A DNA stretch of 64,000 nucleotides from Bacilli bacterium (lineage in GTDB: Bacteria; Bacillota_I; Bacilli_A; RFN20; CAG-288), in assembly GCA_022647725.1 (NCBI GenBank), contig JALCLG010000001.1:1280001-1344000 (forward strand). Reading direction: 5' to 3'. Positions 56,826-64,000 of this stretch are shown here, in pieces. The position numbers and the translations under genes were made by a program. Numbering within the stretch: position 1 is the stretch's first letter; every line of letters begins with the position of its first letter. Under the pieces are notes generated by a model. It searched no databases and was not told the DNA's origin. It saw only the letters and a program-made list of their open reading frames with translations.

Positions 56826-59222
56826 ATGATTCTTTCAAATATTCATGATGCATTAAACGAAAATATCAGATTTGATTTGCATATCCATACTTTTGCAAGT
56901 GCAGCAAAGGATCAAGACTTAGTTTCCAATTCCGATGCAAAACATTTGGATACCTTATTTGAAAATCTAGAAAAAAACGAAATAAACGTTTTTTCTTTTA
57001 CAGATCACAACTGCTTTTCAAAAGCTATGTATGATGCTGCAAAAGAAAAAATTGTTTGTAGACCTAAACAAATAGTCAAAGAAATAATACCCGGTGTGGA
57101 ATTTGATGTTAAGTTCGACGATGATAGAAAATCGCCACATGTTATTGCCTATTTTGACAATTCTTCAACTAATTTCTCGGCTGAAAAATTGGAAAATGCT
57201 TTATTGTTGCTTAAGCTTAAGGATCCTTCTTATGATTTCTTAAAAAACGGGTTCAAGTCACTTGGTGATTTTTCTGCCTTTCTACAAGAACTAAAGTTTA
57301 ACGTCCTTTTAGTCGGCTATCAAAGAAAGAGAATAGATGGTTCAGCTGCAAAAGAAAAAGGGTCTGCCAATATCAGCGATGGTTCAGATGACCCTTATTC
57401 CATCATTGAAACTGGCTTTTTCTCTGCGCTAGAATGCCAAAAGCCAAACATAGAATCTTTGATAAAAACGGATTTAAAAGAAATCAATTATCCTCTTGCT
57501 ATCATTTTCGGGAGTGATTGCCATGTTTGGGAAGCTTATCCTTTTCATGATTTAATGAGAAAGAATGAATGCGAAGCAAAAAAAATACCTTTTCAATTCT
57601 ATTTTGAATCGAAGGCGCAACCTTCTTTTACTGGCTTGCTTATGTCCCTCTCCTCACCTATGACAAGAATCAATAAATCAGTAATAAAAAACATGTATAT
57701 TTCCTACTTCGAAATTAACGGACAAAAGGTGCCTTTATCTCCTGGAATCAATGCCATCATTGGCGAAAATGGCACCGGAAAATCTTCACTCTTTTGTGCA
57801 CTTGCATCTCAACCGGAGACCTATCAAAAGTCTATTATTTCTAGAAATCAGATTGCCCCAGAAAAAGTCTCTTTTGCTCCAGAGTGTTATACGCAAAATC
57901 AAATTGCGACGGAATTTAAAAATGACAGTCTTTTTTCTAATCTAAAAAACTTACTGAAGCCAGTCAGTCATATACAATACGAGCAAGCTGTCGAAGACTA
58001 TTCTAATTATCTAAAAGACATTATTCAGAGCAATATTTCTAAGAAAAAGGCTCTTGAAGATCTTAATTCTTCATTTGATGTTAATCTTGAGTACGAAAAT
58101 CAGCAACAATGGTTTGTTTCATTTGAAGACGATTTGGGTATTGGAGAGTTGGAAAACATTTATGAAAAAAGACAAAGCTCTTTGTCTAGGTCCATTAACT
58201 TACTCAAGAATGAAATTGAAAATAACAAAGATTTTTATATTAATATTCATGAGCTAGATAATCTTCACTCGGTTATAGATAGGCTTGAAAAAGTATATAC
58301 CCACGTTTTCTCCCTTTACATAAATCGAAAGGCTGAAATTGAGGTAAAGAACATTATTTCTGAAGAACTTACTATTTATTCAAACAAGAAAGAGACTTTG
58401 AGTTCTCAAGAGAGCATTTCAATAGATAAATATAAATCAAAGAAAACTAATTTTATAGGCACAATCGTCAATGCCTATAAGGCGAATAACTATTTGGTGA
58501 ACAAAGTTGATTTTCCAAGCAATGTTTCATTTGGAAAGTTTGCATCAACACCTGATCATGGGTTTATATTTTCGCGAACAAGTGCATATTACCATACTGA
58601 TCTTAAATCTTATTTTTACAACCGGGTTTTTGATAAAGGATATCAAGGACTCTCAAATGTTGAACAAATTAATACTAGTGAGGAATTTTGCAATGCTGTG
58701 AGAGGAACTAGCAGTGGAGAAACAGCTTCTATGGTTTCTACACAATATGAAAAGAATGTAAAAAATTTTCTAAATGATGCTGAAAAAATGGAAGACTCAA
58801 TCATTGAATTACCCTCAGCAATTGTTGGTGGTACCTTAGGGGAACAATCTTTGAATTTCTTTAAATATAAATATGTCTCTGATGAGTCAAATTCTGGTTA
58901 TGTTCCCTTAATGATTGACCAACCGGAAGATAATATTTCAAATTTGCGGATCTACTCAAAACTTTGTACCTACTTGGACCCAATCAGATATAAAAGGCAA
59001 ATTATTATTGTTACCCATACTCCTCTCCTTGTTGTTAACCTTGATGTAGATAATGTTATTTTTCTTAAGGGTGACAAGAAAAATGGCAATCTCACAATAG
59101 ATGTTACGAATGGCTGCTTGGAATCTGGAAACGGAAAAATGTTACAAATTATAGAGGAAAATATGGAAGGTGGAAAAGAGGCTATAGAGCAAAGGATTAA
59201 AATGTATGCAAAAAACAATTGA
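56826..59222 (+). CDS. PHP-domain/ABC-type ATPase fusion, candidate defence nuclease
   Basis: 798 aa. N-terminal PHP metallophosphatase/nuclease domain: His19/His21 in DLHIHT, Asp60/His61 in FTDHN, Glu92 in PGVEFD, His105 in PHVIAYF, Asp231/His233 in GSDCHVW. Then an SMC/RecF-like ATPase: Walker A IIGENGTGKSS (311-321), a coiled-coil middle (about 400-560), signature-like TLGEQS (about 670-675), Walker B MIDQPED (698-702 for DQPED) and H-loop VTHT (His731). Resembles proteins annotated TrlF-like; PHP-ATPases cut nucleic acid in several anti-phage contexts. Visibly more AT-rich than all neighbours. ATG 56826 chosen; SD is poor and the frame extends to 56754. Confidence 0.85.
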   Translation: MILSNIHDALNENIRFDLHIHTFASAAKDQDLVSNSDAKHLDTLFENLEKNEINVFSFTDHNCFSKAMYDAAKEKIVCRPKQIVKEIIPGVEFDVKFDDDRKSPHVIAYFDNSSTNFSAEKLENALLLLKLKDPSYDFLKNGFKSLGDFSAFLQELKFNVLLVGYQRKRIDGSAAKEKGSANISDGSDDPYSIIETGFFSALECQKPNIESLIKTDLKEINYPLAIIFGSDCHVWEAYPFHDLMRKNECEAKKIPFQFYFESKAQPSFTGLLMSLSSPMTRINKSVIKNMYISYFEINGQKVPLSPGINAIIGENGTGKSSLFCALASQPETYQKSIISRNQIAPEKVSFAPECYTQNQIATEFKNDSLFSNLKNLLKPVSHIQYEQAVEDYSNYLKDIIQSNISKKKALEDLNSSFDVNLEYENQQQWFVSFEDDLGIGELENIYEKRQSSLSRSINLLKNEIENNKDFYINIHELDNLHSVIDRLEKVYTHVFSLYINRKAEIEVKNIISEELTIYSNKKETLSSQESISIDKYKSKKTNFIGTIVNAYKANNYLVNKVDFPSNVSFGKFASTPDHGFIFSRTSAYYHTDLKSYFYNRVFDKGYQGLSNVEQINTSEEFCNAVRGTSSGETASMVSTQYEKNVKNFLNDAEKMEDSIIELPSAIVGGTLGEQSLNFFKYKYVSDESNSGYVPLMIDQPEDNISNLRIYSKLCTYLDPIRYKRQIIIVTHTPLLVVNLDVDNVIFLKGDKKNGNLTIDVTNGCLESGNGKMLQIIEENMEGGKEAIEQRIKMYAKNN

Positions 59223-59526
59223 TTTTTCTTTGGAAAACGACATGATTATCTTTCATTGCGCTGAGAAAAATCTCCAAATTACTGGAGGTGATACTTTATC
59301 TGCTTTAAAGATATATGATTTTTTTAATTATTCAAACGGTGATACCTATTCCTATACTAAGCAATTTGAGGAACTGTGTAGCAAAGAAACTGATAGATTC
59401 GGAATTGTTGCAAAAATGCTAAAGGACATTGGCGACAAATTGTCACAGCTCAATGCTCTTGACAGGGAACCAAATCAGGTTGCAGCGGAAAGCCAAAATA
59501 TAAATGGTCAAAAAGAAAGTAACTGA
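59206..59526 (+). CDS. Small partner of the PHP-ATPase, unrecognised
   Basis: 106 aa, overlapping the PHP-ATPase 3' end by 17 bases in another frame, with AAAGGAT about 10 bases before the ATG. The N-terminal half looks beta-rich (IDFSLENDMIIFHCAEKNLQITGGDTLSALKIYDFF), the C-terminal half helical with a possible short coiled coil and a polar tail. Not recognised. The overlap and shared AT-rich composition make it part of the same two-gene unit; it could be a sensor, inhibitor or the 'middle component' seen in ABC-type three-component systems. Confidence 0.75.
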   Translation: MQKTIDFSLENDMIIFHCAEKNLQITGGDTLSALKIYDFFNYSNGDTYSYTKQFEELCSKETDRFGIVAKMLKDIGDKLSQLNALDREPNQVAAESQNINGQKESN

Positions 59527-60109
59527 TTGTTTCTTCATACCTTTTTGTATTTTGACAGTCTATTCAAAGACAAAGTAGCCGTTGCCTTTTTCTCTATTTC
59601 TATGGGCTTCACCTGTTGATTCAATTTGCCTGAGAAAAAGGTAATGGATAAGGAGTCAGCCAAAACTTTTCGCCAATAAAGAACATGATGAGTTTATAGA
59701 CATTTATTGAACCCCTAGCAACGAACAAAGCTGACATTACAGGTTGTCTTCCTGTAGCCACGTCTCAATTTTGGATATGGCTGGCTGTTGAGGCTGAAAA
59801 GGAAAGTTAAACTTTAGTCAAGAATAATTGGAAAGGTTGCTTTGATTTTCTTACCGATTCTAGTATCTGGAATTTAGTCAATCTGCTGTAAGAGCTTTCC
59901 AACCATTTAATATATAGTTAGTCAAGAGTAATTCTCAAAATTCGTGATTATGAAATAGACCTGTTTTGAGCCCTGAAAAAGATAGGTAACCTCAAAGGCA
60001 AGGCAAAGACCGCATTTTAGGAAAACTCAAAAGCAGAAATGGGTTGCTGTCTCCTCCATAAGAGGGATATCTTCTCCTTTTCAGGCTTCTCCTTTTCAAG
60101 GAGAAATCG

Positions 60110-60136
60110 GCATTTTCGTAAATGCTTGTTTTTTCG
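60110..60136 (+). terminator. Weak terminator-like hairpin
   Basis: GCATTT (60110-60115), loop TCGT, AAATGC (60120-60125), followed by TTGTTTTTTT. Short 6-bp stem; the only U-tract hairpin after the PHP-ATPase unit. Confidence 0.5.
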
Positions 60137-60258
60137 CATTTGACTTGACACTCCAGCTTCAATCAGGGAACTTGCCGTGTCCTAAATAAACCTCTTTAAA
60201 ATCAAGCCTAAAATCAAAGGCGTCAGAAGATGTCACATAGAATTTTGATTTCACCCCT

Positions 60259-60271
60259 CGGGGGGGGGGGG
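60259..60271 (+). repeat. Homopolymeric tract of 13 G
   Basis: Thirteen consecutive G after CACCCCTC. It lies 22 bases into the interval between a TTGATT (60244-60249) and TATAAC (60277-60282) and about 180 bases upstream of the sugar transferase. Such tracts slip during replication. Confidence 0.9.
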
Positions 60272-60449
60272 TAATTTATAACGTAACTTATCCGAGAAGG
60301 CACGAAAAAATGTGGTATATTATCATTTGACACTTATGAGGATATCTTCTTCTCTAAGGAGAAGAACAGATACTCTAAGTTGAAGCAAGGAATCAACACT
60401 CCCAGCAGTGGTTCTTTGAATCTTGATTTGCCTATCCGTTGTTCAAGGA

Positions 60450-61136
60450 ATGAGGATTAACACTTTATCTATGGTAGAACCCGAAGAAACACCATTCGTC
60501 ATCCGCTCTATTCCAACGTACAATTTCTTTAAACGGGCTTTTGATATCTTCAATTCTCTGCTGGCCTTGATTGTCTTGTCTCCCTTGATGCTCTTAACAG
60601 CTATCCTGGTGAAGATCACCTCTCCCGGACCGATCATCTATGTCTCCCAGAGAGTAGGGATGCGAGGGAAGGTCTTCAACTTCTATAAGTTCCGTTCGAT
60701 GTATAAGGATGCCGATGCCCGCTTGGAAGCCTTGTTAGCGAAGAACGAGGTTGCCGGGGGTGTCACCTTCAAGATGAAGGATGATCCCAGAGTCACACCG
60801 TTTGGAAGATTCATAAGACGTACCTCCATTGACGAGCTTCCTCAGCTCGTCAATATCCTGAAAGGAGATATGTCGATTGTCGGGCCCAGGCCATGTACAG
60901 TACGGGAATACAATCTCTACGATGAATACGATAAGCTGCGTCTTAGTGTTCCCCAGGGTCTGACCGGTGTGTGGCAGACCAGTGGAAGAAGTCATACTTC
61001 CTTCGACATGATGATTGAGATGGATCTAGACTATATTGAGAGGAAGCGTGGGTTCTTCTACGATATTTGGCTTATAATAAAGACTGTCGGAGTAACGATT
61101 GGCATGATGTTTGGAAAAGACGGAGGAGCGGAATAG
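60450..61136 (+). CDS. Priming undecaprenyl-phosphate sugar phosphotransferase
   Basis: Starts a polysaccharide repeat unit by moving a sugar-1-phosphate onto undecaprenyl phosphate. 228 aa, the short WcaJ/RfbP-type catalytic form: one N-terminal helix after KRAFDIFNSLLALIVLSPLM, then SPGPIIYVSQRVGMRGKVFNFYKFRSM, RTSIDELPQLVNILKGDMSIVGPRP and GLTGVWQTSGRS. Start uncertain: TTG 60423, ATG 60450 (CAAGGA directly before) and ATG 60471 are all in frame. The downstream rfbF gene starts 20 bases after its stop. Confidence 0.9.
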   Translation: MRINTLSMVEPEETPFVIRSIPTYNFFKRAFDIFNSLLALIVLSPLMLLTAILVKITSPGPIIYVSQRVGMRGKVFNFYKFRSMYKDADARLEALLAKNEVAGGVTFKMKDDPRVTPFGRFIRRTSIDELPQLVNILKGDMSIVGPRPCTVREYNLYDEYDKLRLSVPQGLTGVWQTSGRSHTSFDMMIEMDLDYIERKRGFFYDIWLIIKTVGVTIGMMFGKDGGAE

Positions 61137-61156
61137 AAGCTTCTAAGGAGGACAAT

Positions 61157-61933
61157 ATGAAAGTAGTTATCCTCGCTGGCGGATTAGGTTCTCGTATTTC
61201 TGAAGAATCGCATCTCAAACCTAAACCGATGATTGAAATAGGTTCTTTGCCCATCTTAGTTCATATTATGAAGAACTATTCTTTTTATGGGTATAACGAC
61301 TTCATCATTTGTGCTGGCTATAAGCAAGAGGTCATTAAACAATTCTTTGCAAACTACTATCTTTACACGAGTGATATTTCCTTTGACTTCTCAACGAATA
61401 CAAGAACGGTTTTAAACAGCCATACGGAACCGTGGAAGGTTACCGTTGTTGATACAGGTCTCAATACGCAAACCGCCGGGAGACTGCGCCGAATCCAAAA
61501 ACTAATCGGAAATGAACCTTTTATGCTTACCTATGGTGATGCTGTAGGAGATATCAATATTCCCGAAGTAGTTGATTTTCACAATAAAGGCGGAAAGTTA
61601 GGGACGATTTCCGTCTATAACTTTGGTCAAAGCAAAGGCGTATTGGATATCGGCAAAGATGGCGTTGTCAAAGAATTCAGAGAAAAATCGAATATTGACG
61701 GTGATTTGATCAACATCGGCTTTATGGTACTTGAACCAGGCATCTTTAATCTCATTCAGTCGGATTCCGCTATCTTAGAAAAGGATGTTTTAGCTCCTTT
61801 AGCTAAAGAGAAGCAGTTAGATGCCTATACTCATCATGGTTTTTGGCAATGCATGGATACTCTTAAAGAAAAGAACCTTCTTGAAGAGCTTTGGGACTCC
61901 GGTAAAGCTCCCTGGAAGATTTGGAAAGACTGA
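61157..61933 (+). CDS. rfbF: Glucose-1-phosphate cytidylyltransferase
   Basis: Makes CDP-glucose from glucose-1-phosphate and CTP. 258 aa nucleotidyltransferase: VILAGGLGSRISEESHLKPKPMIEIG at the N-terminus (nucleotide loop and Lys), then MLTYGDAVGDIN with the metal-binding Asp, FREKSNIDGDLINIGFMVLEPG and HGFWQCMDTLKEK, as in RfbF. AAGGAGG 6 bases before the ATG at 61157; the longer frame from 61067 overlaps the previous gene. Followed by rfbG after 3 bases. Confidence 0.95.
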   Translation: MKVVILAGGLGSRISEESHLKPKPMIEIGSLPILVHIMKNYSFYGYNDFIICAGYKQEVIKQFFANYYLYTSDISFDFSTNTRTVLNSHTEPWKVTVVDTGLNTQTAGRLRRIQKLIGNEPFMLTYGDAVGDINIPEVVDFHNKGGKLGTISVYNFGQSKGVLDIGKDGVVKEFREKSNIDGDLINIGFMVLEPGIFNLIQSDSAILEKDVLAPLAKEKQLDAYTHHGFWQCMDTLKEKNLLEELWDSGKAPWKIWKD

Positions 61934-61936
61934 ATA

Positions 61937-63004
61937 ATGGATATCTCACCTGAATTTTACAAAGGGAAGCGAGTATTAGTAACCGGACATACGGGTTTTA
62001 AAGGCTCTTGGCTTTGTCGGCTCCTCATCCATTATGGGGCAAAGGTTATCGGCTATTCATTGAAAGCCCCGACTAATCCCAACCTTTTTGAATTGTCTGG
62101 CGTCCAAAACAGTATTACTTCAATTGAGGGTGATATCAGAGATTTTCCTACTTTATTAAATGTATTTAAGAAGTTTCAGCCCGAGATTGTTCTCCATTTG
62201 GCAGCTCAGCCGATTGTCCGGGATTCTTATCGAGAACCTCTTTATACCTATGAAACAAACGTTCTTGGAACGGCAAATGTTCTTGAATGCATCCGGCTCA
62301 CGCCTTCCGTGAAGTCCTTTTTGAATATTACCACTGATAAAGTTTATCTGAATGATGACATCCCGGATCATGCCTTTTCCGAGACGGAGCCTTTGGATGG
62401 CTATGATCCTTATTCCAATAGCAAATCCTGCAGTGAACTGGTGACGCATTCCTATAAGAAATCTTTTTTTGCCGATAACCATTGCGCCATCTCAACTGCT
62501 AGAGCAGGAAATGTTATTGGCGGAGGAGACTTTTCTCCCGATAGAATAATTCCCGATGCTATCCGTGCAATTTCTAAGAACGAACGTGTCTTTGTTCGCA
62601 ATCCGAATTCTACTAGACCGTATCAGCATGTCTTAGAGCCCCTCTTTGTTTATCTCTTGATTTGCCAACAGCAATACCTTAATCCAGCCTTTTCAGGCTA
62701 CTATAACGTCGGTCCGGATGATTGTGACTGTGTTACCACGGGTGAACTGATGAATCTCTTTTGCAAAGCCTGGGGAGATGGTCTTTCTTGGTATACTGAA
62801 AAGACGGATGGACCTCACGAAGCAAACTTCTTAAAGCTGGACTGCAGCAAATTAAAGGCTACCTTTGCCTGGTCTCCACGCTGGCATATCGGTGATGCTA
62901 TCGGAAAAATCTGTGATTGGACGAAAACCTACTTTAATGATCCGGAAAAGATTTCGGATGTCATGGATGCTCAGATTAAAGACTTCTTGGGAGAAAAGAA
63001 ATAA
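61937..63004 (+). CDS. rfbG: CDP-glucose 4,6-dehydratase
   Basis: Converts CDP-glucose to CDP-4-keto-6-deoxyglucose, the common precursor of 3,6-dideoxyhexoses. 355 aa extended SDR: VTGHTGFKGSWLC (GxxGxxG), LHLAAQPIVRDSYREP, NITTDKVYLND and the YDPYSNSKSCSE YxxxK catalytic pair, then RAGNVIGGGDFSPDRIIPD and TRPYQHVLEPL, which are specific to RfbG. Its stop overlaps the next ATG (TAATG). Confidence 0.96.
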   Translation: MDISPEFYKGKRVLVTGHTGFKGSWLCRLLIHYGAKVIGYSLKAPTNPNLFELSGVQNSITSIEGDIRDFPTLLNVFKKFQPEIVLHLAAQPIVRDSYREPLYTYETNVLGTANVLECIRLTPSVKSFLNITTDKVYLNDDIPDHAFSETEPLDGYDPYSNSKSCSELVTHSYKKSFFADNHCAISTARAGNVIGGGDFSPDRIIPDAIRAISKNERVFVRNPNSTRPYQHVLEPLFVYLLICQQQYLNPAFSGYYNVGPDDCDCVTTGELMNLFCKAWGDGLSWYTEKTDGPHEANFLKLDCSKLKATFAWSPRWHIGDAIGKICDWTKTYFNDPEKISDVMDAQIKDFLGEKK

Positions 63005-63918
63005 TGAAAGCAATTGTAACTGGCGCTTGTGGTTTTGTCGGGAGTCATCTTGTCAAGGTTCTTGTTTCTCATGGCATTGAAGTTCTTTGCATTGACCTGA
63101 AGATTGATGCTGCCCGCCTACCGAAAAGCGAGCTTGTTAAGACCCTTAGTCTTTCCATTGCTTCGATTGATCAACTTGAAAAGACTGTTACCAATGGAGA
63201 GTATGATCTTTTTTATCATTTTGCTTGGGTTGGTTCTGCCGGCCCCTTGCGGATGGATGAGAACGTTCAGGTACAGAACGCAATGTGGACAGTAGCCTGC
63301 CTAAGAACGGCTAAGGCCATTGGCTGCAAACGGTTTGTCTGTGCCGGATCGATTATGGAGTTTGAGGCTCATGAGGCCATCTATGCCCAGGAATCAAAAC
63401 CGGGTATGCCCTACCTTTATGGTGTCGGCAAAGTCTTGGCACATGAATTATGCAAACCTATTGCCAATCAGCTGGGAATTGATTTGGTCTGGGCCTATAT
63501 CACCAACGCTTATGGAGTAGGCGAGTCTTCTCCTAGATTCATCAACACGACCCTGCGAAAGATCAACAACCATGAAAAGCTGGAGTTCACCTCAGGAACC
63601 CAGAATTATGATTTCATCTATATTGACGATGTTGCTGAAGCCTTCTATCTTCTCGGAATCAAAGGCAAGGCTAACAAAGGCTACATCATCGGTTCCGGAC
63701 ATGCCAAGCCGCTCAAAGAGTTCATCCTTGAGATGACAAACGCCAATTGTCCGGATAACCCGCCTCTTTTTGGCGAAGTACCCTTCACGGGAGTCAATAT
63801 CCCGTTAACTACCTTCGGGACTTCTGAAATTGAGAAGGATTGCGGCTTTGCCCCTAAGGTCAGTTTTGCTGAGGGAACTAAGCGGACAATGGATTGGTTA
63901 AAAGAGGTGGATCACTGA
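63004..63918 (+). CDS. NAD-dependent epimerase/dehydratase, probable CDP-sugar reductase
   Basis: 304 aa extended SDR: VTGACGFVGSHLVKVL (GxxGxxG), FYHFAWVGSAGPLRMDENV, CAGSIMEFEAHE and the YLYGVGKVLAHE YxxxK pair. Position after rfbF-rfbG suggests reduction of the 4-keto group or epimerisation of the CDP-sugar (abequose/tyvelose-type or CDP-6-deoxyhexose), but no substrate-specific motif is recognised. Confidence 0.88.
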   Translation: MKAIVTGACGFVGSHLVKVLVSHGIEVLCIDLKIDAARLPKSELVKTLSLSIASIDQLEKTVTNGEYDLFYHFAWVGSAGPLRMDENVQVQNAMWTVACLRTAKAIGCKRFVCAGSIMEFEAHEAIYAQESKPGMPYLYGVGKVLAHELCKPIANQLGIDLVWAYITNAYGVGESSPRFINTTLRKINNHEKLEFTSGTQNYDFIYIDDVAEAFYLLGIKGKANKGYIIGSGHAKPLKEFILEMTNANCPDNPPLFGEVPFTGVNIPLTTFGTSEIEKDCGFAPKVSFAEGTKRTMDWLKEVDH

Positions 63919-63919
63919 T

Positions 63920-64000
63920 ATGCAGAAATGGAACTTTGAGAAATTGGATTTGGATGGCGCCTATCTTATCACACCCTTTTATGCCGATGATATCCGTGGA
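63920..64000 (+). CDS. RfbC-like dTDP/CDP-4-keto-6-deoxyhexose 3,5-epimerase (cut by window end)
   Basis: Only the first 27 codons are present: MQKWNFEKLDLDGAYLITPF then YADDIRG, resembling the N-terminal strand and DERG motif region of the RmlC cupin family. ATG follows the previous TGA by 1 base. Function is tentative given the short fragment. Confidence 0.6.
   Translation, partial: MQKWNFEKLDLDGAYLITPFYADDIRG

Larger units (their letters stand above)
59527..60449. other. 0.9-kb non-coding region between defence unit and polysaccharide operon
   Basis: No credible gene in either strand. Contains a diverged repeat TAGTCAAGA(A/G)TAATT (near 59816 and 59930), a short terminator-like hairpin at 60110, a 13-G tract at 60259, and a TTCTTCTC/GAGAAGAA hairpin near 60347. 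A TTGACA at 60145 has no matching -10. Probably decayed coding sequence plus the long leader of the polysaccharide operon. Confidence 0.6.

Noticed and set aside
60140..60150. TTGACT/TTGACA as promoter of the polysaccharide operon
   Set aside because: No -10-like hexamer at 15-19 bases downstream.
1..64000. Mycoplasma-type code (TGA read as Trp), considered because of the Erysipelotrichia/Mollicutes flavour
   Set aside because: TGA ends several well-defined genes (e.g. GH28, tnpA, dxr, rfbF) at family-typical lengths, and Trp positions in PolC and GH28 use TGG.

Overview
The window looks like a chromosomal segment of a low-to-moderate GC Gram-positive bacterium (Bacillota). A gut or rumen member of the Erysipelotrichia or a related Bacilli lineage is my best guess. 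The grounds are a PolC-type replicative polymerase, the rpsB-tsf-pyrH-frr-uppS-cdsA-dxr-rseP-polC neighbourhood typical of Firmicutes, CIRCE and cre operators, LytTR/GHKL two-component genes, SD-type ribosome binding sites and TGA used as stop. The genus is not determinable from sequence reading alone.

Region 1 (1-11.6 kb, + strand) is one long operon for uptake and breakdown of a uronic-acid oligosaccharide. It holds two ABC permeases, a very large Ser/Thr-rich lipoprotein binding protein, the MsmX/UgpC-type ATPase, four small unrecognised membrane proteins interleaved with it, a cytoplasmic GH28 polygalacturonase-like hydrolase, KDPG aldolase (eda), 5-keto-4-deoxyuronate isomerase (kduI) and two regulators (PucR-type HTH and GntR/FCD). 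Pectin fragments are the likely substrate. A Gfo/Idh/MocA oxidoreductase and a convergent MATE exporter follow.

Region 2 (14.5-33.2 kb, - strand) is the housekeeping block. The rpsB-to-rseP run is intact. Between rseP and polC sit a GH2 beta-glycosidase, two paralogous GPH-type sugar symporters and, on the other strand, an Hsp20 gene with what appear to be two CIRCE operators. rpsB is preceded by a divergent promoter pair, whose other arm drives a tRNA-Glu(CUC).

Region 3 (33.2-47.8 kb) is a mobile-element playground. Two near-identical 2646-bp IS66 elements lie in inverted orientation, each with its own perfect 8-bp target duplication. One disrupts an AlbA/Schlafen-type ATP-binding gene that carries a 12 x 12-bp minisatellite; the other disrupts a TetR regulator. 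A complete 1080-bp IS1595-like element (8-bp duplication) and a 488-bp one-ended copy of it (also flanked by an 8-bp duplication) are present. Between them lie a small membrane protein, a second TetR gene and a membrane-anchored, circularly permuted GH3 enzyme.

Region 4 (47.9-56.6 kb) carries a LytTR response regulator/GHKL kinase pair; a convergent operon (duplicated-domain lipoprotein, second permuted GH3, small membrane protein) with a perfect-consensus cre site; a polytopic membrane protein; and a ferritin-like/VIT1 membrane protein.

Region 5 (56.8-60.4 kb) is an AT-rich island with a PHP-nuclease/ABC-ATPase fusion overlapped by a small partner gene, the best candidate here for an uncharacterised defence-type system. 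It is followed by about 0.9 kb of non-coding sequence ending near a 13-G homopolymer. Region 6 (60.4-64 kb) is the start of a surface polysaccharide operon: priming glycosyltransferase, rfbF, rfbG, an epimerase/reductase and a partial RfbC-like gene for a CDP-deoxyhexose.
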